Of a stretch of 64,000 nucleotides of DNA, positions 37,903 to 46,300 are shown piece by piece. The notes under the pieces were generated by a model, which was not told where the DNA came from, did no database searches, and was given only the letters and a program-made list of their open reading frames with translations. Source of the DNA: Arthrobacter endolithicus. GTDB taxonomy: Bacteria; Actinomycetota; Actinomycetes; Actinomycetales; Micrococcaceae. The stretch's first letter is position 1. Each line of letters starts with the position of its first letter. The stretch covers positions 1 through 64,000 of the forward strand of contig NZ_JAPNLH010000011.1 in the NCBI RefSeq assembly GCF_026627425.1, in the 5' to 3' direction. Made by a program: the position numbers and the translations under genes.

Positions 37903-38853
37903 TCATAGCGGCCGCAGCCCAGCGCCCAACAGCCGTTGACGCAATAATTCGGGGTTGCTGACCTCGGTCCACATCCAGCGGGTCACCCGCAATCCCGTAG
38001 CCCTGATCCGGTCTTCGCGGACTTTCTCCTTCCACAGCGCCTCCGCCGGTAAATCGCCGGCGAGGTATTCACCGAGCGAATATTTGACCCAGCCATCAAA
38101 TTCGCCGACCAATCCGAGCTCCTTCCAGTAAAAGTCCATATAGCCGATCCGGCCCTGCCCGTCCCGAACCTCGTGCTGCAGCTCTGGTGCGGGGAACCCG
38201 AACTGCATCATGTAGGCCCGGCTGAGCGATTCGCCAGGTGATCCGGACAGCCCGTCGGCGAAGGCCAGCACCCGTTCAACCCGCCTGATGTGGTTTGCAT
38301 GCGGTAGGAGCGTCATAGAGATTTCCATTTGGCTCTTCTGGATCGGGCGGGATCTTCGTTCTCCCACTAACAATCGCGGGGACAGGATCCGATCCATTGC
38401 CGCCACGGCCTCGGGAAAGGGCAGAACCACCGCAAGATCACGTGCCGTCTGTAGCTTGGACGTCACGGTCAGCCCGTCTACCCGCGCCGTGCAGACTTTC
38501 GCCAGATCTGTTCGGTGCCGATGAACGCCGGCCCCTGAATGCCCTCCGCCCGAACGGCCTTCAAACGTGTCTACGGTTGCCGGAATGGTTATGACGGGAA
38601 TTCCCCACACTTGCGCGGAGGCACGCAGGCAGAAAATCGGAGCCGAACGTGCCGTCCGGTGAACTGCCTCGATCCGCATCCGATACTGTTCCCAGGGCTT
38701 AAGGTTTTGCCAGAGAGTGGTCGGCAGATACAGCCCTTGCCGTACACGCGTGAGCTCGCCGGACTTGGCGCGCCGGGACAACCTGCGGGAGAAATATTCA
38801 TCGTCCGGGGCATCTGCCGAGGTGATCCATGGTGGCGGTGTGAAGTTACTCAT
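37903..38853 (-). CDS. AbiEi-like / DUF559-type protein
   Basis: This 316-residue protein belongs to a type that is common in Arthrobacter and its relatives. The N-terminal region (SRRAKSGELTRVRQGLYLPT) resembles the winged-helix of AbiEi-type antitoxins. The C-terminal region (GYMDFYWKELGLVGEFDGWVKY through LRVTRWMWTEV) resembles a PD-(D/E)XK endonuclease-like DUF559 fold with the Asp-x-x-Trp and Glu-Phe-Asp residues. No partner toxin gene is adjacent. Function is unassigned; defence or housekeeping nuclease roles are guesses. Confidence 0.75.
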   Translation of the reverse strand: MSNFTPPPWITSADAPDDEYFSRRLSRRAKSGELTRVRQGLYLPTTLWQNLKPWEQYRMRIEAVHRTARSAPIFCLRASAQVWGIPVITIPATVDTFEGRSGGGHSGAGVHRHRTDLAKVCTARVDGLTVTSKLQTARDLAVVLPFPEAVAAMDRILSPRLLVGERRSRPIQKSQMEISMTLLPHANHIRRVERVLAFADGLSGSPGESLSRAYMMQFGFPAPELQHEVRDGQGRIGYMDFYWKELGLVGEFDGWVKYSLGEYLAGDLPAEALWKEKVREDRIRATGLRVTRWMWTEVSNPELLRQRLLGAGLRPL

Positions 38854-38926
38854 GCTAAGCAGGCTGCCGTTTAGACGCTGACTAAGCCACGGGTCTGTTG
38901 TTGATTGTGAACGGCGAGGTCACGTT

Positions 38927-38988
38927 CTGCCCGTGTGGTGGACAAGTGCCATGGAAATTTCACAGGCGTTCGTCCATCTACACGGCAG
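38927..38988. repeat. Palindromic intergenic repeat, family 2, copy 3 (degenerate)
   Basis: The core GTGCCATGGAAATTTC matches copy 2 (GTGCCGTGGAAATTTC). Inverted arms start at CTGCCCGTGTGGTGGAC and end at GTCCATCTACACGGCAG. It sits between the AbiEi-like gene and murA. The central pairing is weaker than in copies 1 and 2. Confidence 0.7.
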
Positions 38989-39150
38989 AACAGGAACGAC
39001 GACGGGAGCACGACGACGAGGGGAGCACGACGGCGGCGACGGCGGCCCGGGACGGCGACGGCGGCGACGACGACGGGAGCACGACAGCGACGGCGGCCCG
39101 GGACCGGCGGCAGGGCGACGGGTGAGGCCCGGCGGCGGCGGCGGGAAAGA
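38989..39150. repeat. GC-rich purine-biased low-complexity stretch upstream of murA
   Basis: The stretch is a run of GACGAC, GGCGGC, GGGAGCACGAC and GGCGGCCCGGGAC motifs in imperfect tandem. Long frames across it in several registers (Asp/Gly/Arg-rich) are compositional artefacts. It lies 115 bases or more upstream of the murA start. Confidence 0.7.
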
Positions 39151-39266
39151 AGGCGCCCCGGCGCGGCGACACGGGGTTATTTCAGTCTGCTAACCGGAGA
39201 AACTATGATTGGTCGAGGCCTTGGCAGTAGTCGCGGGCCAGCAAAGTGTGAGGAAACTGGTTATAG

Positions 39267-40622
39267 ATGAGTAGTGTGCTGACGGTTCGTGGCGGTGTGC
39301 CCCTGACGGGGCGGGTATCGGTTCGGGGAGCCAAGAATCTGGTCCCGAAGGCCATGGTCGCAGCCCTGCTGGGCAACGAGCCCTCGGTCCTGCGCAACGT
39401 TCCGGAGATCAAGGACGTGGAGGTGGTGACCTCCCTGCTGCAGATCCACGGCGTGACCGTCGTCAAAGATCCGCTCACCGGAGACCTGACCCTGGATCCG
39501 CAGAACGCCAAAACGGCACCCAGTACGGCCATTGACGCCCATGCCGGGGATTCGCGCATCCCGATCCTGTTTTGCGGGCCGCTCATCCATGCCATCGGAG
39601 AAGCCTTCATCCCGGACCTGGGCGGCTGCAAAATCGGCGACCGGCCCATCGACTACCACCTGAACGTGCTCCGCGAGTTTGGCGCCGTCGTCGAAAAGCG
39701 CCCGGGCGGCATCCACATTTCCGCGCCGAAGGGCCTGCACGGAACCAAAATTTCCCTGCCCTACCCCAGCGTCGGCGCCACGGAGCAGGTCCTGTTGGCC
39801 GCTACCCGCGCGGACGGCATCACCGAGCTGGCAGGGGCGGCCACCGAGCCGGAAATCGTGGACCTGATCTGCGTCCTGCAGAAAATGGGCGCCATCATCA
39901 GCGTCCAGACGGACCGCACCATCCGGATCGAAGGCGTCAAGGAGCTCCGCGGCTACTCACATCGGGCTTTGCCGGACCGCAATGAGGCCGCGTCCTGGGC
40001 ATCGGCGGCGCTGGTCACCCGCGGCGACATCTACGTGGCCGGCGCCTCGCAGCGGGACATGATGACGTTCCTGAACACCTACCGGAAGGTGGGCGGCGGC
40101 ATGGACATCGACGACGACGGCATCCGGTTTTACCATCAGGGCGGGAAGTTGAACCCGCTGGTGTTGGAGACGGATGTGCATCCCGGCTTCATGACGGACT
40201 GGCAGCAGCCGCTGGTCGTGGCGCTGACGCAGGCGGAGGGCGTGTCCATTGTGCACGAAACCGTCTATGAAAACCGGTTCGGCTTCACCGACGCGCTGAT
40301 GCGGATGGGCGCCAGTATCCAGGTCCACCGCGAGTGCCTGGGCAGCGTCCCGTGCCGCTTCGGGCAGCGGAATTTCCTGCATTCGGCCGTCGTCTCCGGG
40401 CCCACCCAGCTCAAGGGCACGGACATCGATATCCCGGATCTGCGCGGCGGTTTCAGCCACCTGATCGCAGCCCTCGCCGCCACCGGAACCTCCCGCGTCA
40501 CGGGCATCGACGTGATCAACCGCGGCTATGAGCATTTCACCTCTAAGCTGGAGGATCTGGGCGCCGATTTCGACGTCCATGACAGCCGCAAATCCCTGTC
40601 GGCTGCCCAGACCAGCCGCTAG
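39267..40622 (+). CDS. murA: UDP-N-acetylglucosamine 1-carboxyvinyltransferase
   Basis: This enzyme transfers enolpyruvate from PEP to UDP-GlcNAc, the first committed step of peptidoglycan synthesis and the fosfomycin target. The 451-residue product shows the catalytic Lys segment RGAKNLVPKAMVAALLGNEP and GGCKIGDRPIDYH, which carries the PEP-binding Cys of fosfomycin-sensitive enzymes. NRFGFTDALMRMG near residue 330 is also typical. It is followed 10 bases later by an acyltransferase gene. Confidence 0.95.
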   Translation: MSSVLTVRGGVPLTGRVSVRGAKNLVPKAMVAALLGNEPSVLRNVPEIKDVEVVTSLLQIHGVTVVKDPLTGDLTLDPQNAKTAPSTAIDAHAGDSRIPILFCGPLIHAIGEAFIPDLGGCKIGDRPIDYHLNVLREFGAVVEKRPGGIHISAPKGLHGTKISLPYPSVGATEQVLLAATRADGITELAGAATEPEIVDLICVLQKMGAIISVQTDRTIRIEGVKELRGYSHRALPDRNEAASWASAALVTRGDIYVAGASQRDMMTFLNTYRKVGGGMDIDDDGIRFYHQGGKLNPLVLETDVHPGFMTDWQQPLVVALTQAEGVSIVHETVYENRFGFTDALMRMGASIQVHRECLGSVPCRFGQRNFLHSAVVSGPTQLKGTDIDIPDLRGGFSHLIAALAATGTSRVTGIDVINRGYEHFTSKLEDLGADFDVHDSRKSLSAAQTSR

Positions 40623-40631
40623 GAGCACACC

Positions 40632-41591
40632 GTGGTGACCATACCCAAGCGCCTGCCCAAACGCGCCCGGATCTGGATTGGCGTGGCGGCCTGGACCCTG
40701 CGCCCGGTGGCGAACATCCTGATGCGCAAGCAGTGGCTGGGGCTGGAAAAGCTGCCCAAGGGCCAAGGCTTCATTATGTGCCCCACGCACTGCACCGAGA
40801 TTGATCCGATCGTTGTCGGGCACATGCTGTACAACCAAGACATCATGCCGCACTTCATGGCCAAGGACGGGCTCTTCCGCACGCCGCTGGTAGGCACGGT
40901 GCTTCGCGGTGCCCGGCAGATTCCGGTGCAGCGCGCCGGTTCCACGGCCGGAAAGTCGCTGGAGCTGGCCCGTGCGGTGCTGGACGAAGGCGGCGCGATC
41001 ATTGTCTACCCGGAGGGAACGCTCACCCGGGATCCTGACCTGTGGCCGATGCGCGGGCACACCGGCGCAGCCAGGCTGGCACTGATGACCGGGGCCCCGG
41101 TGGTGCCGGTGGCGCATTGGGGTGCGCAGGAGGCGTTTCCGCGCTACGCCAAGCGGGTGCACATCTTTCCCCGCAAGACGGTCCGCGTGCTGGTCGGCGA
41201 CCCGGTGGATCTGAGCCGTTTCAAGGACGCTCCGCTGGACCGGGCAACCCTGGACGCCGCCACGACGGTCATTTTGGACGACATGACGGCCCTGCTGGCG
41301 CAGCTGCGCGGCGAGGAGCCGCCGGCGGTGCGCTGGGATCCCAAGGCCCACGCGCAAAAGTCGCACGGCCGCTACGTGGAGCGCGGGGATGCCAGTCCCG
41401 CTACTGGTGTGGCGGCCAGTGGTGTGGCGGCTAGTGGTGCGGCGGCCGACGGCGGAACGTCCGCAGGTGCGCAGCCCACCGGAGGAACAGCGGGCGACGG
41501 CGGAACGTCCGCGGGTGCGCAGCCCACCGGAGGAACAGCGGCCGACGGCGAAAGCCCGGACGGTGCGCAGCCCACCGGGGACGCCTCGTGA
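40632..41591 (+). CDS. 1-acyl-glycerol-3-phosphate acyltransferase-like protein (PlsC family)
   Basis: This membrane-associated acyltransferase should acylate lysophosphatidate or a related glycerolipid. The HX4D catalytic motif is HCTEID in CPTHCTEIDPIVVG, the second conserved block is VPVQRAGSTAGK-like (seen as QIPVQRAGSTAGKSLE) and the third is IIVYPEGTLTRDPDLWPMRG. The enzyme core ends near residue 240. The last 65 residues are an Ala/Gly/Thr/Pro low-complexity tail with 16-residue repeats. GTG 40632 is the start. The stop overlaps the gpsA start (GTGA), linking it to glycerol-3-phosphate supply. Confidence 0.9.
   Translation: MVTIPKRLPKRARIWIGVAAWTLRPVANILMRKQWLGLEKLPKGQGFIMCPTHCTEIDPIVVGHMLYNQDIMPHFMAKDGLFRTPLVGTVLRGARQIPVQRAGSTAGKSLELARAVLDEGGAIIVYPEGTLTRDPDLWPMRGHTGAARLALMTGAPVVPVAHWGAQEAFPRYAKRVHIFPRKTVRVLVGDPVDLSRFKDAPLDRATLDAATTVILDDMTALLAQLRGEEPPAVRWDPKAHAQKSHGRYVERGDASPATGVAASGVAASGAAADGGTSAGAQPTGGTAGDGGTSAGAQPTGGTAADGESPDGAQPTGDAS
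41451..41587. repeat. 48-bp in-frame tandem repeat in the acyltransferase gene
   Basis: Nearly three copies of a 48-bp unit encode DGGTSAGAQPTGGTAG, DGGTSAGAQPTGGTAA and DGESPDGAQPTGDAS at the C-terminus of the acyltransferase. A shorter GGTGTGGCGGCTAGT-type 15-bp repeat lies directly upstream (41408-41445). The array runs up to the gpsA start. Confidence 0.9.
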
Positions 41592-42646
41592 CCCTCGAGC
41601 AGGGGCCCGCACCGCGTCCAGCTCCGACGAAGATCGCGGTCCTGGGCGCCGGCAGCTGGGGGACAACCTTCGCCAAGGTCCTCGGCGATGCCGCCGGCGG
41701 GACCGACCGCGCCATCATGATTTGGGGCCGCCGCGCCGAAGTAGTGCAGGAAATCAACGCAGCGCACCGCAACAGCCAATACCTCGCAGACGTCGCCCTG
41801 CCCAAAAGCATCACCGCCTCCACCGACGCTGCCGAGGTGCTCCGCGATGCGGAATTGGTCATCCTGGCCGTTCCCGCCCAGTCGCTGCGTGCCCAACTGC
41901 ACATGTGGGCGCCGCATGTGGCGCCTGCCGCCGTCGTCGTCTCGCTGATGAAGGGGCTGGAAGTGGGCACGGATGCCCGGATGAGCCAGGTCATCGCGCA
42001 GGAACTCAACGTGCCCGCCGAGCGGATCGGCGTCATCTCCGGGCCCAACCTGGCGCTGGAAATTGCCCGGCAGGAGCCTACCGCCTCCGTGGTGGCCTGC
42101 GCGGATGCAGACACCGCCGCGTGGATTGCCGCCGTCTGCACGCCGTCGTACTTCCGGCCGTACACCAATACCGACGTGGTGGGCGTGGAGATCGGCGGGA
42201 TCGTCAAAAACATCATCGCGCTGGCCGTGGGCATCTGCGACGGCAAGCTGATGGGGGATAACACCAAGGCCTCGGTGATCACCCGCGGACTGGCCGAAAC
42301 CACCCGGCTTGCCCTGGCGCTGGGGGGCGAGGCTGAGACTATGGCCGGGCTGGCCGGGCTCGGCGACCTGGTGGCCACCTGTTCGTCCCCGCTGAGCCGC
42401 AACCGCACGGCCGGCCGGCTGCTGGGCGAGGGGCTGACCCTGGAGCAGGTGGGCCAGCGCATGACGCAGACCGCGGAGGGAATCAAATCCGGCCAGGCCG
42501 TGCATGATCTGGCGCGCCAACTGGGCATCGAGATGCCGATCACCCAAGCAGTGGTGGCGGTGCTGGCGGGAAAGCTTTCCATTGACGAACTTGGTCCGCT
42601 GCTGATGGGGCGGGACCTGAAATCCGAAGGTGAAATTCAAGCGTGA
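41588..42646 (+). CDS. gpsA: Glycerol-3-phosphate dehydrogenase [NAD(P)+]
   Basis: This enzyme reduces dihydroxyacetone phosphate to sn-glycerol-3-phosphate for phospholipid synthesis. The 352-residue protein has the Rossmann motif VLGAGSWGTTFAKVLGDA, the GPNLALEIARQEPTA segment, the catalytic Lys in GGIVKNIIALAVGICDG and the substrate-binding SPLSRNRTAGRLLGEG. GTG 41588 overlaps the acyltransferase stop by 4 bases, and its own stop overlaps the ddl start by 4 bases, giving a translationally coupled trio. Confidence 0.96.
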   Translation: MTLEQGPAPRPAPTKIAVLGAGSWGTTFAKVLGDAAGGTDRAIMIWGRRAEVVQEINAAHRNSQYLADVALPKSITASTDAAEVLRDAELVILAVPAQSLRAQLHMWAPHVAPAAVVVSLMKGLEVGTDARMSQVIAQELNVPAERIGVISGPNLALEIARQEPTASVVACADADTAAWIAAVCTPSYFRPYTNTDVVGVEIGGIVKNIIALAVGICDGKLMGDNTKASVITRGLAETTRLALALGGEAETMAGLAGLGDLVATCSSPLSRNRTAGRLLGEGLTLEQVGQRMTQTAEGIKSGQAVHDLARQLGIEMPITQAVVAVLAGKLSIDELGPLLMGRDLKSEGEIQA

Positions 42647-43791
42647 ATACGTACAGCAGCCCCGCGTCCGCCTCCGCGTCCACCCGCCGGCCCCGGGTTG
42701 CGGTCCTGTTCGGCGGCCGTTCCAGCGAACACGCCGTCAGTTGCGTGACCGCCGCCGGCGTCCTGGGCGCCATCGACAATGAAAAATACGACGTGATTCC
42801 AATCGGCATCACCAAGACCGGGCAGTGGGTGCTCGCCTCGGGGGAGCCGACCACCTGGTCACTGAGCTCGGGGCAGCTGCCGGAAGTGGCGCCGTCGAAC
42901 GCTACCGTGTCGCTGAGCGGCAGCGGCGGTGCCCCGCAGCTGATGGTGACCGCGCCCAACCAAGTCCCGCGGGAACTCGGCAACGTAGACGTGGTTTTCC
43001 CCGTCCTGCACGGCCCGTACGGCGAGGATGGTACGGTCCAGGGGCTGCTGGAACTCACCGACACCCGCTACGTTGGCGCCGGCGTGCTGGCCTCCGCCGT
43101 CGGGATGGACAAGCACTTCATGAAGGTGGTCTTCGCCGCCGCCGGGCTGGACGTGGGGCCCTACGTGGCCGTCACGGACCGGCAGTGGACCAACGACCCG
43201 CAAACCGTGCGGGACAGCGTAGCCGCGCTGGGCTTCCCCGTCTTCGTCAAACCGGCCCGCGCCGGCTCCTCGATGGGTATTTCCAAGGTGGATAGCCTTG
43301 AGGAACTGCCAGCCGCGATCGAGGAGGCCCGCCAGCACGATCTCAAGCTCGTGATCGAAGCTGGCATCGTCGGCCGCGAAATTGAGTGTGCCGTGCTGGA
43401 GGGAGCCGGGAGCGAGCCGCCGCGAACGTCTATGGCCGGTGAGATAGTGGTCACGGACACGCACCACGCGTTTTACGATTTCACCGCCAAATACGTTCAA
43501 GACAACGCCGCCGCTCTAAGCTGTCCGGCTGACCTACCCGCTGACGTGATGTCGAAGATCCGTGACCTCGCCGCAGTCGCCTTCGACGCCGTGGGCGCGG
43601 AGGGCCTTTCCCGGGTGGACTTTTTCTACACGACCGAGGGCGCAATCATCATTAACGAGATCAACACCATGCCCGGGTTCACGCCCAAATCCATGTACCC
43701 GCAAATGTGGGCCGCGTCCGGGGTGGCTTATCCCGACCTGATCGACGAGCTCCTTCAGCTGGCGCTAAACCGGAAGACCGGCCTGCGGTAG
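42643..43791 (+). CDS. ddl: D-alanine--D-alanine ligase
   Basis: This ATP-grasp ligase makes the D-Ala-D-Ala dipeptide of peptidoglycan. The 382 residues include the N-terminal VAVLFGGRSSEHAVSCVTA, the VFPVLHGPYGEDGTVQGLLE segment, the ATP-grasp core (PVFVKPARAGSSMGISKV) and the metal-binding C-terminus EIIINEINTMPGFTPKSMYPQ-like, seen as IIINEINTMPGFT. GTG 42643 overlaps gpsA. The 3' two-thirds of this gene is repeated downstream at 44838-45619 as a broken copy, and accessory DNA begins right after this gene. Confidence 0.96.
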   Translation: MNTYSSPASASASTRRPRVAVLFGGRSSEHAVSCVTAAGVLGAIDNEKYDVIPIGITKTGQWVLASGEPTTWSLSSGQLPEVAPSNATVSLSGSGGAPQLMVTAPNQVPRELGNVDVVFPVLHGPYGEDGTVQGLLELTDTRYVGAGVLASAVGMDKHFMKVVFAAAGLDVGPYVAVTDRQWTNDPQTVRDSVAALGFPVFVKPARAGSSMGISKVDSLEELPAAIEEARQHDLKLVIEAGIVGREIECAVLEGAGSEPPRTSMAGEIVVTDTHHAFYDFTAKYVQDNAAALSCPADLPADVMSKIRDLAAVAFDAVGAEGLSRVDFFYTTEGAIIINEINTMPGFTPKSMYPQMWAASGVAYPDLIDELLQLALNRKTGLR

Positions 43792-43911
43792 GGGCCGCGG
43801 CGCCAGCTACAAAACTATGCTCGTAAACTCGGTTACAAAAAGTAGGCTTGGATTAGGACACCGTGTCGGCTGCCGTCAAGCTACAAACATGGCGTCGCCC
43901 GGCAGAATCAG

Positions 43912-44139
43912 GTGTACGCGATTCTGCACGCGACGTTTGTGCAGCAGCTAAACGAGCAGCCCGTAGACGGCCGGATCATGCTGTACATCGGTCCCGAGCA
44001 CGTTCAGACTGATCGTGAGCTTGAGATCCTGGTTCACGAGTTTCCGAACACCGGTCGGGAGTCATCGATTTTCCATGCGATGCCGCTTGGCCCGAAATTT
44101 CGTCGATACCGAGAGGAGCACTCCGATGGTAGAACGTGA
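43912..44139 (+). CDS. Toxin-like partner of a ribbon-helix-helix antitoxin
   Basis: The 75-residue frame from GTG 43912 reads MLYIGPEHVQTDRELEILVH and ends FHAMPLGPKFRRYREEH. It resembles small actinobacterial proteins that precede antitoxins of the type encoded next; this is from memory. The same frame continues upstream to a TAG at about 43845 and reads SYKHGVARQNQ, which looks like the conserved start of this family. No ATG, GTG or TTG lies in frame there, and the GTG used has no ribosome binding site, so the gene may be 5'-damaged. It overlaps the next gene by 14 bases. Confidence 0.5.
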   Translation: MYAILHATFVQQLNEQPVDGRIMLYIGPEHVQTDRELEILVHEFPNTGRESSIFHAMPLGPKFRRYREEHSDGRT

Positions 44140-44488
44140 GATTGACTACGACGCCCTTGCGGCGCGGTTAACCGAATCTGACGCCGAGATTCGCGGCGTC
44201 GAAAAGGCACTGCATGGTAGGGATGCTACTGAGGCTGGTCGCACCTTCCTGCTTCGCGAGTATGGAACCGAGGAAGCCTTGAACGCCGCGTTGCGGCCGG
44301 GCCGGCCAAAGGTCGGCCAGAAACATGCGCGCGGGGAATCGCCCACTGTCCGCGGCCGCATCCCCGAGGCGGACTTCGCCGCATTCAAGCAGCTGGAAGA
44401 GCAGACCGGCAAGGGGCAGAGCGAACTAGTGCGCGAGGCTGTGCTCCTGCTGTTGTCACAACACAGCTGGCCAGCTAACGCTTCGTAG
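44126..44488 (+). CDS. Ribbon-helix-helix antitoxin-like protein
   Basis: The 120-residue protein starts at ATG 44126 behind GAGAGGAGCACTCCG. Residues 1-55 (EIDYDALAARLTESDAEIRG) and the linker GRPKVG lead to a C-terminal ribbon-helix-helix-like segment (TVRGRIPEADFAAFKQLEEQ, then GKGQSELVREAVLLLL). Such proteins act as DNA-binding antitoxins. The order here is toxin then antitoxin, as in HigBA- and BrnTA-like modules. Function is inferred from the pair structure. Confidence 0.7.
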   Translation: MVEREIDYDALAARLTESDAEIRGVEKALHGRDATEAGRTFLLREYGTEEALNAALRPGRPKVGQKHARGESPTVRGRIPEADFAAFKQLEEQTGKGQSELVREAVLLLLSQHSWPANAS

Positions 44489-44549
44489 TCTCTGTGGTGA
44501 GGTGACACTGAACCACGCGAAAGGAAAGAGGAGAGACTGCAGGGTCGCA

Positions 44550-44821
44550 GTGATCCAAGAGTTTGCCGTAACTGGCGAGCGAGCCCCGTTACCCCCCGGT
44601 AGGAACCGCTGAACCAAGACGCGGTAATTCTTGCCTCGGCTCGGGCCAGAACACACGGCCCTACCCAGGTTCAGGGAGGGGCTAATTCCGGCGAGAAAAT
44701 TTCGCAATTTCATGGGGATCGTTCTACAGACATCTACTATTGTGCATATAAGCCAACAGTAGATCATGCTCTCGGCCACCCCTACGACGAGGTCACGGTC
44801 CAGTTTGCTGGTTGGTACTGA
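44550..44821 (+). pseudogene. Frameshifted gene fragment of unknown family
   Basis: From GTG 44550 one frame reads VIQEFAVTGERAPLPPGRNR and ends at about 44612. An overlapping frame without a start codon then reads LNQDAVILASARARTHG and ends GHPYDEVTVQFAGWY at TGA 44819. Joined by a one-base shift near 44605, they make a plausible protein of about 90 residues with lower GC at the 3' end. I do not recognise the family. It ends 17 bases before the truncated ddl copy. Confidence 0.45.
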
Positions 44822-44837
44822 GAGGGCCGTTGAGCGG

Positions 44838-45619
44838 CAGCCCGTTCGGTGAGGATGGCGTGGTCCAGGGGCTGTTGGAGCTCGCCGATACCCGCTACGT
44901 GGGTGTCGGTATGCTGGCCTCCGCCGTCGGGATGGACAAGCACTTTATGAAGGTGGTCTTCGCCGCCGCGGGGCTGGACGTGGGGCCTTACATGGCCGTC
45001 ACGGACCGGCAGTGGACCAATGACCCGCAAACCGTGCGGGACAGCGTTGCCGCGCTGGGTTTTCCCGTCTTCGTCAAACCGGCCCGCGCCGGCTCCTCGA
45101 TGGGCATTTCCAAGCTGGACAGCCTTGAGGAACTTCCAGCCGCGATCGAGGAGGCACGCAGGCACGATCTCAAGCTCGTCATCGAAGCCGGCATTGTCGG
45201 CCGCGAAATTGAGTGTGCTGTGCTGGAGGGTGCCGGGAGCGAGCCGCTGCGGACGTCCATACCCGGGGAGATCGTGGTGACGGACACGCACCACGCATTT
45301 TACGATTACACCGCCAAATACGTTCAGGACAACGCGGCCGCGCTGAGCTGTCCGGCTGACCTACCGGCTGACGTGATGTCGAAGATCCGCGACCTGGCCG
45401 CAGTGGTCTTCGACGCCGTGGGCGCGGAAGGCCCCTCCCGGGTCGACTTTTTCTACACGGCCGAGGGCGAAATCATCATTAACGAGATCAACACCATGCC
45501 CGGGTTCACGCCCAAATCCATGTACCCGCAAATGTGGGCCGCGTCCGGCGTGGCCTATTTGGACCCGATCGACGGGGATCCTTCAGCTGGCGCTGAACCG
45601 CAAAACCGGCCTGCGTTAG
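44838..45619 (+). pseudogene. Truncated, frameshifted second copy of ddl
   Basis: This stretch is almost identical to ddl from the FGEDG(V)VQGLLEL segment to the stop, but it lacks the first ~124 residues and therefore the N-terminal substrate domain. The ATP-grasp core (PVFVKPARAGSSMGISKL) and INTMPGFTPKSMYPQ are intact. A one-base insertion at about 45578 (GACGGGGATCC instead of GACGAGCTCC) shifts the last 15 codons; the original TAG (45617) is still recognisable in the old frame. The shifted frame runs on to 45760. It cannot make a normal ligase. Confidence 0.93.
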
Positions 45620-45990
45620 GGGCGACGGCGGGGTGTGGACGCCTGCGGGTACCCCCGCTGATGCTGACGATCCACTGGTTAGGATTCGTTGCAGGGACGA
45701 ATCTCCTGTCATACTTAGACGTTCGTATGAGTGACGGTTCGAAGATTTGTTGGTTCTCCTGACTTAGGAATGTGGGAAATCAAGGACTACGGCGTGTCCT
45801 GCCGTCTATGGTAACGTCACAAAAAACACAGAGTTGTTCGCCGTGCATGCTTCAGCTTGCTCGGCGACTCGCGTGTCATATTTATAGTCTCGACGCTCGT
45901 CTGTTAATGTGTCAAAGCTCCGGCATGATTCGGTTTGGAGTGTGTTATGCAATTTCCTTTCGACCGAGAAAATGTGTTTTAATTTAGAAA
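45620..45990. other. AT-richer junction region before the polysaccharide locus
   Basis: No gene is supported. Base composition falls here from GC-rich to clearly AT-richer (for example GGTAACGTCACAAAAAACAC and TGTCATATTTATAGTCTC), marking the start of the accessory locus. A promoter for the glycosyltransferase genes could lie here or at 46250-46300, but no clear hexamers stand out. Confidence 0.5.
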
Positions 45991-46251
45991 ATGAGTAATG
46001 GTAGATATTATATAGCGAAGTTTTGGGGGAACAGGTTGGATTTAAGTAAGGTGCCGCAAATTGGCCGCTCTGGTGTTATCGACATCATGCGCGCACTCGT
46101 GAGTATAGGCGTTGTCTCTAACCACACAGTGGATGACATTATTAGTGCTTGTTTCGACCCTCTACCAAATCCCCAATGCACTCCTCTGTCATTAGGTATC
46201 AAAAATCAACATGAGCCAAACGAACCATTTCTCTTGCAGCAGATAGGGTAA
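45991..46251 (+). pseudogene. Possible N-terminal stub of an acyltransferase
   Basis: The 86-residue frame contains GVIDIMRALVSIGVVSNHTV, which resembles the first helix of acyltransferase-3 family proteins (an Asp-x-x-Arg-Ala ... His pattern). After that the sequence loses all similarity (DPLPNPQCTPLSLG) and stops. No further acyltransferase helices follow. It is either a truncated relic or an unrelated small protein with low-GC codon use. Confidence 0.35.
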
Positions 46252-46300
46252 AAATGTGCCACATAAACAGCAGCAGCCCTAGCCTAGGTTGTGAGGCAAG

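Noticed and set aside
38927-39150. Possible CRISPR-like or clustered repeat array upstream of murA
   Set aside because: Repeat units are short, irregular and without spacers of constant length; no cas genes are in the window.
38898-39270. Asp/Gly/Arg-rich frames upstream of murA
   Set aside because: They follow the repeat composition in three registers, have no ribosome binding site, and overlap a palindromic repeat.
39957-41666. A 569-codon minus-strand frame across murA and the acyltransferase gene
   Set aside because: It covers two convincing plus-strand genes, and its product is low-complexity; long antisense frames are common at this GC content.
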